This document shows positions 9,423 to 20,388 of a stretch of DNA of 64,000 nt, in pieces. Position 1 is the stretch's first letter. Each line of letters opens with the position of its first letter. The notes below the pieces were generated by a model. It saw only the letters and a program-made list of their open reading frames with translations. It searched no databases and was not told the origin of the DNA. The position numbers and the translations under genes were made by a program. This DNA is from Ptiloglossa arizonensis (lineage: Eukaryota > Arthropoda > Insecta > Hymenoptera > Colletidae): assembly GCF_051014685.1 (NCBI RefSeq), contig NW_027478395.1:1054001-1118000 (forward strand), in the 5' to 3' direction.

Positions 9423-10834
9423 ACGTACCGTTGTAATCGGGCGAGTTTCTACTTTCAAATGCAATAGGAATTTTTGGGTTAGGCCAATCCGTTCGCGAGA
9501 TATGGGAGTTTGAAGCCAGGAAATGGTTGAGAAGGCAAAAAATTTTTCGCAATTCTGTGGCTCCATACGCTTAACCAGAATGGCCTAGGGAAAAAATACA
9601 CATTCCGTTGTAATCGGGCGAGTTTCTACTTTCAAATGCAATAGGAATTTTTGGGTTAGGTCAATCCGTTCGCGACATATGAGAGCTTGAAGCTAAGAAA
9701 TGGTTGAGAAGACAACAAATTTTTCGCAATTCTGCTGCTCCAAACGCTTAACCAGAATGGCCTAGGGAAAAAATTCACATACCGTTGTAATCGGGCGAGT
9801 TTCTACTTTCAGACGCAACTGGAATTTTTGGGTTAGGTCAATCCGTTCGCGAGATATGGGAGTTGGAAGCCAGGAAATGGTTGAGAAGGCAAAAAAATTT
9901 TCGCAATTCTGCTGCTCCAAACGCTTAACCAGAATGGCCTAGGGAAAAAATACACATTCCGTTGTAATCGGGCGAGTTTCTACTTTCAAATGCAATAGGA
10001 ATTTTTGGGTTAGGTCAATCCGTTCGCGACATATGAGAGTTTGAAGCTAAGAAATGGTTGACAAGACAACAAATTTTTCATAATTCTGCTGCTCCAATCG
10101 CTTAACCCGAATGGCCTAGGGGAAAAATACACATACCGTTGTAATCGGGCGAGTTTCTACTTTCAGATGCAATAGGAATTTTTGGGTTAGGTCAATCCGT
10201 TCGCCAGATATGGGAGTTAGAAGCCAAGAAATGGTTGAGAAGGCAAAAAATTTTCGCAATTCTGCTGCTCCAAACGCTTAACCAGAATGGCCTAGGGAAA
10301 AAATACGCATACCGTTGTAATCGGTCGAGTTTCTACTTTCAGACGGAGCAGGAATTTTTGGGTTTGGTCAATCCGTTCGCGAGATATGAGAGTTTGAATC
10401 CAAGAAATGGTTGAGAAGGCAAAAAATTTATCGCAATTCTGCTGCTCCAAACGCTTAACCAGAATGCCCTAGGGAAAAAATACACATACCGTTGTAATCG
10501 AGCGAGTTTCTACTTTCAGATGCAATAGGAATTTTTGGGTTAGGTCAATCCGTTCGCGAGATATGGGAGTTTGAAGCCAAGAAATGGTTGAGAAGGCAAA
10601 AAATTTTTCGCAAATCTGCTGCTCCAAACGCTTAACCAGAATGGCCTAGGGGAAAAACACGCATACCGTTGTAATCGGGCGAGATTCTACTTTCAGATGC
10701 AATAGGAATTTTTGGGTTAGGTCAATCCGTTCGCGAGATATGAGAGCTGAATCTAAGAAATGGTTGAGAAGACAACAAATTTTTCGCAATTCTGCTGCTC
10801 CAAACGCTTAACCAGAATGCCCTAGGGGAAAAAT
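9421..10834. repeat. 8-monomer HOR unit C1 (1,414 bp)
   Basis: Runs from one ACACGTACCG to the next. The eighth monomer carries a distinctive one-base deletion (GAGAGCTGAATC in place of GAGAGTTTGAAGC) near 10,746, which explains 1,415 rather than 1,416 bp. A second loss near 10,250 makes this copy 1,414. Apart from that base I saw no difference from C2 in the stretches compared. Confidence 0.88.
9603..9619 (+). other. Improved M1 variant (8 of 9 core bases)
   Basis: Here M1 reads TTCCGTTGTAATCGGGC. The A-to-T change restores core position 2, leaving a single core mismatch (position 3, C for T) and 13 of 17 matches overall. The variant recurs many times between 8,187 and about 22,170 in region II and I did not see it in regions III-V. 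It belongs to the monomers that repeat with the 8-mer HOR. Confidence 0.4.
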
Positions 10835-12249
10835 ACACGTACCGTTGTAATCGGGCGAGTTTCTACTTTCAAATGCAATAGGAATTTTTGGGTTAGGCCA
10901 ATCCGTTCGCGAGATATGGGAGTTTGAAGCCAGGAAATGGTTGAGAAGGCAAAAAATTTTTCGCAATTCTGTGGCTCCATACGCTTAACCAGAATGGCCT
11001 AGGGAAAAAATACACATTCCGTTGTAATCGGGCGAGTTTCTACTTTCAAATGCAATAGGAATTTTTGGGTTAGGTCAATCCGTTCGCGACATATGAGAGC
11101 TTGAAGCTAAGAAATGGTTGAGAAGACAACAAATTTTTCGCAATTCTGCTGCTCCAAACGCTTAACCAGAATGGCCTAGGGAAAAAATTCACATACCGTT
11201 GTAATCGGGCGAGTTTCTACTTTCAGACGCAACTGGAATTTTTGGGTTAGGTCAATCCGTTCGCGAGATATGGGAGTTGGAAGCCAGGAAATGGTTGAGA
11301 AGGCAAAAAAATTTTCGCAATTCTGCTGCTCCAAACGCTTAACCAGAATGGCCTAGGGAAAAAATACACATTCCGTTGTAATCGGGCGAGTTTCTACTTT
11401 CAAATGCAATAGGAATTTTTGGGTTAGGTCAATCCGTTCGCGACATATGAGAGTTTGAAGCTAAGAAATGGTTGACAAGACAACAAATTTTTCATAATTC
11501 TGCTGCTCCAATCGCTTAACCCGAATGGCCTAGGGGAAAAATACACATACCGTTGTAATCGGGCGAGTTTCTACTTTCAGATGCAATAGGAATTTTTGGG
11601 TTAGGTCAATCCGTTCGCCAGATATGGGAGTTAGAAGCCAAGAAATGGTTGAGAAGGCAAAAAATTTTTCGCAATTCTGCTGCTCCAAACGCTTAACCAG
11701 AATGGCCTAGGGAAAAAATACGCATACCGTTGTAATCGGTCGAGTTTCTACTTTCAGACGGAGCAGGAATTTTTGGGTTTGGTCAATCCGTTCGCGAGAT
11801 ATGAGAGTTTGAATCCAAGAAATGGTTGAGAAGGCAAAAAATTTATCGCAATTCTGCTGCTCCAAACGCTTAACCAGAATGCCCTAGGGAAAAAATACAC
11901 ATACCGTTGTAATCGAGCGAGTTTCTACTTTCAGATGCAATAGGAATTTTTGGGTTAGGTCAATCCGTTCGCGAGATATGGGAGTTTGAAGCCAAGAAAT
12001 GGTTGAGAAGGCAAAAAATTTTTCGCAAATCTGCTGCTCCAAACGCTTAACCAGAATGGCCTAGGGGAAAAACACGCATACCGTTGTAATCGGGCGAGAT
12101 TCTACTTTCAGATGCAATAGGAATTTTTGGGTTAGGTCAATCCGTTCGCGAGATATGAGAGCTGAATCTAAGAAATGGTTGAGAAGACAACAAATTTTTC
12201 GCAATTCTGCTGCTCCAAACGCTTAACCAGAATGCCCTAGGGGAAAAAT
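10835..12249. repeat. 8-monomer HOR unit C2 (1,415 bp)
   Basis: Tandem copy directly after C1, with the GAGAGCTGAATC deletion near 12,161. A third, incomplete copy starts at 12,250 and follows the same monomer order for about four to five monomers before changing. Confidence 0.88.
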
Positions 12250-15168
12250 ACACGTACCGTTGTAATCGGGCGAGTTTCTACTTTCAAATGCAATAGGAAT
12301 TTTTGGGTTAGGCCAATCCGTTCGCGAGATATGGAAGTTTGAAGCCAGGAAATGGTTGAGAAGGCAAAAAATTTTTCGCAATTCTGTGGCTCCATACGCT
12401 TAACCAGAATGGCCTAGGGAAAAAATACACATTCCGTTGTAATCGGGCGAGTTTCTACTTTCAAATGCAATAGGAATTTTTGGGTTAGGTCAATCCGTTC
12501 GCGACATATGAGAGCTTGAAGCTAAGAAATGGTTGAGAAGACAACCAATTTTTCGCAATTCTGCTGCTCCAAACGCTTAACCAGAATGGCCTAGGGAAAA
12601 AATTCACATACCGTTGTAATCGGGCGAGTTTCTACTTTCAGACGCAACTGGAATTTTTGGGTTAGGTCAATCCGTTCGCGAGATATGGGAGTTGGAATCC
12701 AGGAAATGGTTGAGAAGGCAAAAAATTTTTCGCAATTCTGCTGCTCCAAACGCTTAACCAGAATGGCCTAGGGAAAAAATACACATTCCGTTGTAATCGG
12801 GCGAGTTTCTACTGTCAAATGCAATAGGAATTTTTGGGTTAGGTCAATCCGTTCGCGACATATGAGAGTTTGAAGCTAAGAAATGGTTGACAAGACAACA
12901 AATTTTTCATAATTCTGCTGCTCCAATCGCTTAACCCGAATGGCCTAGGGGAAAAATACACATACCGTTGTAATCGGGCGAGTTTCTACTTTCAGATGCA
13001 ATAGGAATTTTTGGGTTAGGTCAATCCGTTCGCCAGATATGGGAGTTTGAAGCCAAGAAATGGTTGAGAAGGCAAAAAATTTTTCGCAATTCTGCTGCTC
13101 CAAACGCTTAACCAGAATGGCCTAGGGAAAAAATACACATACCGTTGTAATCGGGCGAGTTTCTACTTTCAAATGCAATAGGAATTTTTGGGTTAAGTCA
13201 ATCCGTTCGCGAGATATGAGAGTTTGAAGCTGAGAAATGGTTGAGAAGACAACAAATTTTTCGCAAATATGCTGCTCCAAACGCTTAACCAGAGTGGCCC
13301 AGGGAAAAAATACGCATACCGTTGTAATCGGGCGAGTTTCTGCTTTCAGACGCAACAGGAATTTTTGGGTTAGGTTAATCCGTTCGCGAGATATGGGACT
13401 TTGAAGCTAAGAAATGTTTGACAAGACAACAAATTTTTCATAATTATGCTGCTCCAATCGCTTAACCAGAATGGCCTAGGGGAAAAATACACGTACCGTT
13501 GTAATCGGGCGAGTTTCTACTATCAAATGCAATAGGAATTTTTGGGCTAGGCCAATCCGTTCGCGAGATATGGGAGTTTGAAGCCAGGAAATGGTTGAGA
13601 AGGCAAAAAATTTTTCGCAATTCTGTGGCTCCATACGCTTAACCAGAATGGCCTAGGGAAAAAATACACATTCCGTTGTAATCGGGCGAGTTTCTACTTT
13701 CAAATGCAATAGGAATTTTTGGGTTAGGTCAATCCGTTCGCGACATATGAGAGCTTGAAGCTAAGAAATGGTTGAGAAGACAACAAATTTTTCGCAATTC
13801 TGCTGCTCCAAACGCTTAACCAGAATGGCCTAGGGAAAAAATTCACATACCGTTGTAATCGGGCGAGTCTCTACTTTCAGACGCAACTGGAATTTTTGGG
13901 TTAGGTCAATCCGTTCGCGAGATATGGGAGTTGGAAGCCAGGAAATGGTTGAGATGGCAAAAAAATTTTCGCAATTCTGCTGCTCCAAACGCTTAACCAG
14001 AATGGCCTGGGGAAAAAATACACATTCCGTTGTAATCGGGCGAGTTTCTACTTTCAAATGCAATAGGAATTTTTGGGTTAGGTCAATCCGTTCGCGACAT
14101 ATGAGAGTTTGAAGCTAAGAAATGGTTGACAAGACAACAAATTTTTCATAATTCTGCTGCTCCAATCGCTTAACCCGAATGGCCTAGGGGAAAAATACAC
14201 ATACCGTTGTAATCGGGCGAGTTTCTACTTTCAGATGCAATAGGAATTTTTGGGTTAGGTCAATCCGTTCGCCAGATATGGGAGTTAGAAGCCAAGAAAT
14301 GGTTGAGAAGGCAAAAAATTTTTCGCAATTCTGCTGCTCCAAACGCTTAACCAGAATGGCCTAGGGAAAAAATACACATACCGTTGTAATCGGGCGAGTT
14401 TCTACTTTCAAATGCAATAGGAATTTTTGGGTTAAGTCAATCCGTTCGCGAGATATGAGAGTTTGAAGCTGAGAAATGGTTGAGAAGACAACAAATTTTT
14501 CGCAAATATGCTGCTCCAAACGCTTAACCAGAATGGCCTAGGGGAAAAACACGCATACCGTTGTAATCGGGCGAGTTTCTACTTTCTGATGCAATAGGAA
14601 TTTTTGGGTTAGGTCAATCCGTTCGCGAGATATGGGAGTTTGAAGCCAAGAAATGGTTGAGCAGGCAAAAAATTTTTCGCAATTCTGCTGCTCCAAACGC
14701 TTAACCAGAATGGCCTAGGGAAAAAATACGCATACCGTTGTAATCGGTCGAGTTTCTACTTTCAGACGGAGCAGGAATTTTTGTGTTTGGTCAATCCGTT
14801 CGCGAGATATGAGAGTTTGAATCCAAGAAATGGTTGAGAAGGCAAAAAATTTATCGCAATTCTGCTGCTCCAAACGCTTAACCAGAATGCCCTAGGGAAA
14901 AAATACACATACCGTTGTAATCGAGCGTGTTTCTACTTTCAGATGCAATAGGAATTTTTGGGTTAGGTCAATCCGTTCGCGAGATATGGGAGTTTGAAGC
15001 CAAGAAATGGTTGAGAAGGCAAAAAATTTTTCGCAAATCTGCTGCTCCAAACGCTTAACCAGAATGGCCTAGGGGAAAAACACGCATACCGTTGTAATCG
15101 GGCGAGATTCTACTTTCAGATGCAATAGGAATTTTTGGGTTAGGTCAATCCGTTCGCGAGATATGAGA

Positions 15169-15180
15169 GCTGAATCTAAG
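15169..15180 (+). repeat. Isolated copy of the GCTGAATC deletion monomer
   Basis: The same one-base deletion that marks the 8-mer HOR occurs here outside a complete unit, in the span between the two large blocks. The next ACACGTACC markers are spaced 11 and 12 monomers, not 8. This copy therefore shows the unit has been broken up by unequal exchange. Confidence 0.8.
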
Positions 15181-17558
15181 AAATGGTTGAGAAGACAACA
15201 AATTTTTCGCAATTCTGCTGCTCCAAACGCTTAACCAGAATGCCCTAGGGGAAAAACACGCATACCGTTGTAATCGGGCGAGTTTCTACTTTCAGATGCA
15301 ATAGGAATTTTTGGGTTAGGTCAATCCGTTCGCGAGATATAGGAGTTTGAAGCAAAGAAATGGTTGAGAAGGCAAAAAATTTTACGCTATTCTGCTGCTC
15401 CAAACGCTTAACCAGAATGGCCTAGGGAAAAAATACACGTACCGTTGTAATCGGGCGAGTTTCTACTTTCAAATGCAATAGGAATTTTTGGGTTAGGCCA
15501 ATCCGTTCGCGAGATATGGGAGTTTGAAGCCAGGAAATGGTTGAGAAGGCAAAAAATTTTTCGCAATTCTGTGGCTCCATACGCTTAACCAGAATGGCCT
15601 AGGGAAAAAATACACATTCCGTTGTAATCGGGCGAGTTTCTACTTTCAAATGCAATAGGAATTTTTGGGTTAGGTCAATCCGTTCGCGACATATGAGAGC
15701 TTGAAGCTAAGAAATGGTTGAGAAGACAACAAATTTTTCGCAATTCTGCTGCTCCAAACGCCTAACCAGAATGGCCTAGGGAAAAAATTCACATACCGTT
15801 GTAATCGGGCGAGTTTCTACTTTCAGACGCAACTGGAATTTTTGGGTTAGGTCAATCCGTTCGCGAGATATGGGAGTTGGAAGCCAGGAAATAGTTGAGA
15901 AGGCAAAAAATTTTTCGCAATTCTGCTGCTCCAAACGCTTAACCAGAATGGCCTAGGGAAAAAATACACATTCCGTTGTAATCGGGCGAGTTTCTACTTT
16001 CAAATGCAATAGGAATTTTTGGGTTAGGTCAATCCGTTCGCGACATATGAGAGTTTGAAGCTAAGAAATGGTTGACAAGGCAACAAATTTTTCATAATTC
16101 TGCTGCTCCAATCGCTTAACCCGAATGGCCTAGGGGAAAAATACACATACCGTTGTAATCGGGCGAGTTTCTACTTTCAGATGCAATAGGAATTTTTGGG
16201 TTAGGTCAATCCGTTCGCCAGATATGGGAGTTTGAAGCCAAGAAATGGTTGAGAAGGCAAAAAATTTTTCGCAATTCTGCTGCTCCAAACGCTTAACCAG
16301 AATGGCCTAGGGAAAAAATACACATACCGTTGTAATCGGGCGAGTTTCTACTTTCAAATGCAATAGGAATTTTTGGGTTAAGTCAATCCGTTCGCGAGAT
16401 ATGAGAGTTTGAAGCTGAGAAATGGTTGAGAAGACAACAAATTTTTCGCAAATATGCTGCTCCAAACGCTTAACCAGAATGGCCTAGGGGAAAAACACGC
16501 ATACCGTTGTAATCGGGCGAGTTTCTACTTTCAGATGCAATAGGAATTTTTGGGTTAGGTCAATCCGTTCGCGAGATATGGGAGTTTGAAGCCAAGAAAT
16601 GGTTGAGCAGGCAAAAAATTTTTCGCAATTCTGCTGCTCCAAACGCTTAACCAGAATGGCCTAGGGAAAAAATACGCATACCGTTGTAATCGGGCGAGTT
16701 TCTACTTTCAGACGGAGCAGGAATTTTTGGGTTTGGTCAATCCGTTCGCGAGATATGAGAGTTTGAAGCCAAGAAATGGTTGAGAAGGCAAAAAATTTAT
16801 CGCAATTCTGCTGCTCCAAACGCTTAACCAGAATGGCCTAGGGAAAAAATACACATACCGTTGTAATCGGGCGAGTTTCTACTTTCAAATGCAATAGGAA
16901 TTTTTGGGTTAAGTCAATCCGTTCGCGAGATATGAGAGTTTGAAGCTGAGAAATGGTTGAGAAGACAACAAATTTTTCGCAAATATGCTGCTCCAAACGC
17001 TTAACCAGAATGGCCTAGGGGAAAAACACGCATACCGTTGTAATCGGGCGAGTTTCTACTTTCTGATGCAATAGGAATTTTTGGGTTTGGTCAATCCGTT
17101 CGCGAGATATGGGAGTTTGAAGCCAGGAAATGGTTCAGAAGGCAAAAAATTTTTCGCAATTCTGCTGCTCCATACGCTTAACCAGAATGGCCTAGGGAAA
17201 AAATACACATACCGTTGTAATCGGGCGAGTTTCTACTTTCAAATGCAATAGGAATTATTGGGTTAGGTCTATCCGTTCGCGAGATATGAGAGTTTGAAGC
17301 CAAGAAATGGTTGAGAAGACAACAAATTTTTCGCAAATCTGCTGCTCCAAACGCTTAACCAGAGTGGCCCAGGGAAAAAATACGCATACCGTTGTAATCG
17401 GGCGAGTTTCTGCTTTCAGACGCAACAGGAATTTTTGGGTTAGGTTAATCCGTTCGCGAGATATGGGACTTTGAAGCTAAGAAATGTTTGACAAGACAAC
17501 AAATTTTTCATAATTATGCTGCTCCAATCGCTTAACCAGAATGGCCTAGGGGAAAAAT

Positions 17559-18973
17559 ACACGTACCGTTGTAATCGGGCGAGTTTCTACTTTCAAATGC
17601 AATAGGAATTTTTGGGTTAGGCCAATCCGTTCGCGAGATATGGGAGTTTGAAGCCAGGAAATGGTTGAGAAGGCAAAAAATTTTTCGCAATTCTGTGGCT
17701 CCATACGCTTAACCAGAATGGCCTAGGGAAAAAATACACATTCCGTTGTAATCGGGCGAGTTTCTACTTTCAAATGCAATAGGAATTTTTGGGTTAGGTC
17801 AATCCGTTCGCGACATATGAGAGCTTGAAGCTAAGAAATGGTTGAGAAGACAACAAATTTTTCGCAATTCTGCTGCTCCAAACGCTTAACCAGAATGGCC
17901 TAGGGAAAAAATTCACATACCGTTGTAATCGGGCGAGTTTCTACTTTCAGACGCAACTGGAATTTTTGGGTTAGGTCAATCCGTTCGCGAGATATGGGAG
18001 TTGGAAGCCAGGAAATGGTTGAGAAGGCAAAAAAATTTTCGCAATTCTGCTGCTCCAAACGCTTAACCAGAATGGCCTAGGGAAAAAATACACATTCCGT
18101 TGTAATCGGGCGAGTTTCTACTTTCAAATGCAATAGGAATTTTTGGGTTAGGTCAATCCGTTCGCGACATATGAGAGTTTGAAGCTAAGAAATGGTTGAC
18201 AAGACAACAAATTTTTCATAATTCTGCTGCTCCAATCGCTTAACCCGAATGGCCTAGGGGAAAAATACACATACCGTTGTAATCGGGCGAGTTTCTACTT
18301 TCAGATGCAATAGGAATTTTTGGGTTAGGTCAATCCGTTCGCCAGATATGGGAGTTAGAAGCCAAGAAATGGTTGAGAAGGCAAAAAATTTTTCGCAATT
18401 CTGCTGCTCCAAACGCTTAACCAGAATGGCCTAGGGAAAAAATACGCATACCGTTGTAATCGGTCGAGTTTCTACTTTCAGACGGAGCAGGAATTTTTGG
18501 GTTTGGTCAATCCGTTCGCGAGATATGAGAGTTTGAATCCAAGAAATGGTTGAGAAGGCAAAAAATTTATCGCAATTCTGCTGCTCCAAACGCTTAACCA
18601 GAATGCCCTAGGGAAAAAATACACATACCGTTGTAATCGAGCGAGTTTCTACTTTCAGATGCAATAGGAATTTTTGGGTTAGGTCAATCCGTTCGCGAGA
18701 TATGGGAGTTTGAAGCCAAGAAATGGTTGAGAAGGCAAAAAATTTTTCGCAAATCTGCTGCTCCAAACGCTTAACCAGAATGGCCTAGGGGAAAAACACG
18801 CATACCGTTGTAATCGGGCGAGATTCTACTTTCAGATGCAATAGGAATTTTTGGGTTAGGTCAATCCGTTCGCGAGATATGAGAGCTGAATCTAAGAAAT
18901 GGTTGAGAAGACAACAAATTTTTCGCAATTCTGCTGCTCCAAACGCTTAACCAGAATGCCCTAGGGGAAAAAT
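17559..18973. repeat. 8-monomer HOR unit C3 (1,415 bp)
   Basis: The block B counterpart of C1, delimited by ACACGTACCG at 17,559 and 18,974, with the GAGAGCTGAATC deletion near 18,885. It lacks the extra one-base loss of C1, so that loss occurred after the block duplicated or in the A lineage only. Confidence 0.88.
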
Positions 18974-20388
18974 ACACGTACCGTTGTAATCGGGCGAGTT
19001 TCTACTTTCAAATGCAATAGGAATTTTTGGGTTAGGCCAATCCGTTCGCGAGATATGGGAGTTTGAAGCCAGGAAATGGTTGAGAAGGCAAAAAATTTTT
19101 CGCAATTCTGTGGCTCCATACGCTTAACCAGAATGGCCTAGGGAAAAAATACACATTCCGTTGTAATCGGGCGAGTTTCTACTTTCAAATGCAATAGGAA
19201 TTTTTGGGTTAGGTCAATCCGTTCGCGACATATGAGAGCTTGAAGCTAAGAAATGGTTGAGAAGACAACAAATTTTTCGCAATTCTGCTGCTCCAAACGC
19301 TTAACCAGAATGGCCTAGGGAAAAAATTCACATACCGTTGTAATCGGGCGAGTTTCTACTTTCAGACGCAACTGGAATTTTTGGGTTAGGTCAATCCGTT
19401 CGCGAGATATGGGAGTTGGAAGCCAGGAAATGGTTGAGAAGGCAAAAAAATTTTCGCAATTCTGCTGCTCCAAACGCTTAACCAGAATGGCCTAGGGAAA
19501 AAATACACATTCCGTTGTAATCGGGCGAGTTTCTACTTTCAAATGCAATAGGAATTTTTGGGTTAGGTCAATCCGTTCGCGACATATGAGAGTTTGAAGC
19601 TAAGAAATGGTTGACAAGACAACAAATTTTTCATAATTCTGCTGCTCCAATCGCTTAACCCGAATGGCCTAGGGGAAAAATACACATACCGTTGTAATCG
19701 GGCGAGTTTCTACTTTCAGATGCAATAGGAATTTTTGGGTTAGGTCAATCCGTTCGCCAGATATGGGAGTTAGAAGCCAAGAAATGGTTGAGAAGGCAAA
19801 AAATTTTTCGCAATTCTGCTGCTCCAAACGCTTAACCAGAATGGCCTAGGGAAAAAATACGCATACCGTTGTAATCGGTCGAGTTTCTACTTTCAGACGG
19901 AGCAGGAATTTTTGGGTTTGGTCAATCCGTTCGCGAGATATGAGAGTTTGAATCCAAGAAATGGTTGAGAAGGCAAAAAATTTATCGCAATTCTGCTGCT
20001 CCAAACGCTTAACCAGAATGCCCTAGGGAAAAAATACACATACCGTTGTAATCGAGCGAGTTTCTACTTTCAGATGCAATAGGAATTTTTGGGTTAGGTC
20101 AATCCGTTCGCGAGATATGGGAGTTTGAAGCCAAGAAATGGTTGAGAAGGCAAAAAATTTTTCGCAAATCTGCTGCTCCAAACGCTTAACCAGAATGGCC
20201 TAGGGGAAAAACACGCATACCGTTGTAATCGGGCGAGATTCTACTTTCAGATGCAATAGGAATTTTTGGGTTAGGTCAATCCGTTCGCGAGATATGAGAG
20301 CTGAATCTAAGAAATGGTTGAGAAGACAACAAATTTTTCGCAATTCTGCTGCTCCAAACGCTTAACCAGAATGCCCTAGGGGAAAAAT
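18974..20388. repeat. 8-monomer HOR unit C4 (1,415 bp)
   Basis: Tandem copy after C3 with the deletion near 20,300. It is followed by a 7-monomer step (20,389-21,627), as C2 is followed by 12,250-13,488 in block A. Confidence 0.88.

Larger units (their letters stand above)
8662..14505. repeat. Large duplicated block A (5.84 kb, 33 monomers)
   Basis: This block recurs at 16,800-22,644. The offset is 8,138 bp before about 10,250 and 8,139 bp after it, because block A lost one base there (A6T4 in place of A6T5). Shared private variants include GTTGGAATCCAGG near 12,693/20,832, CTACTGTCAAATG near 12,811/20,950, GGGCGAGTCTCTAC near 13,860/21,999, TTGAGATGGC near 13,950/22,089 and GGCCTGGGGAAA near 14,006/22,145. 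Differences seen include ATGGAAGTTT near 12,331 and GGGCTAGGCC near 13,545 in block A only. Edges are the first disagreeing bases found by eye. Confidence 0.88.
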
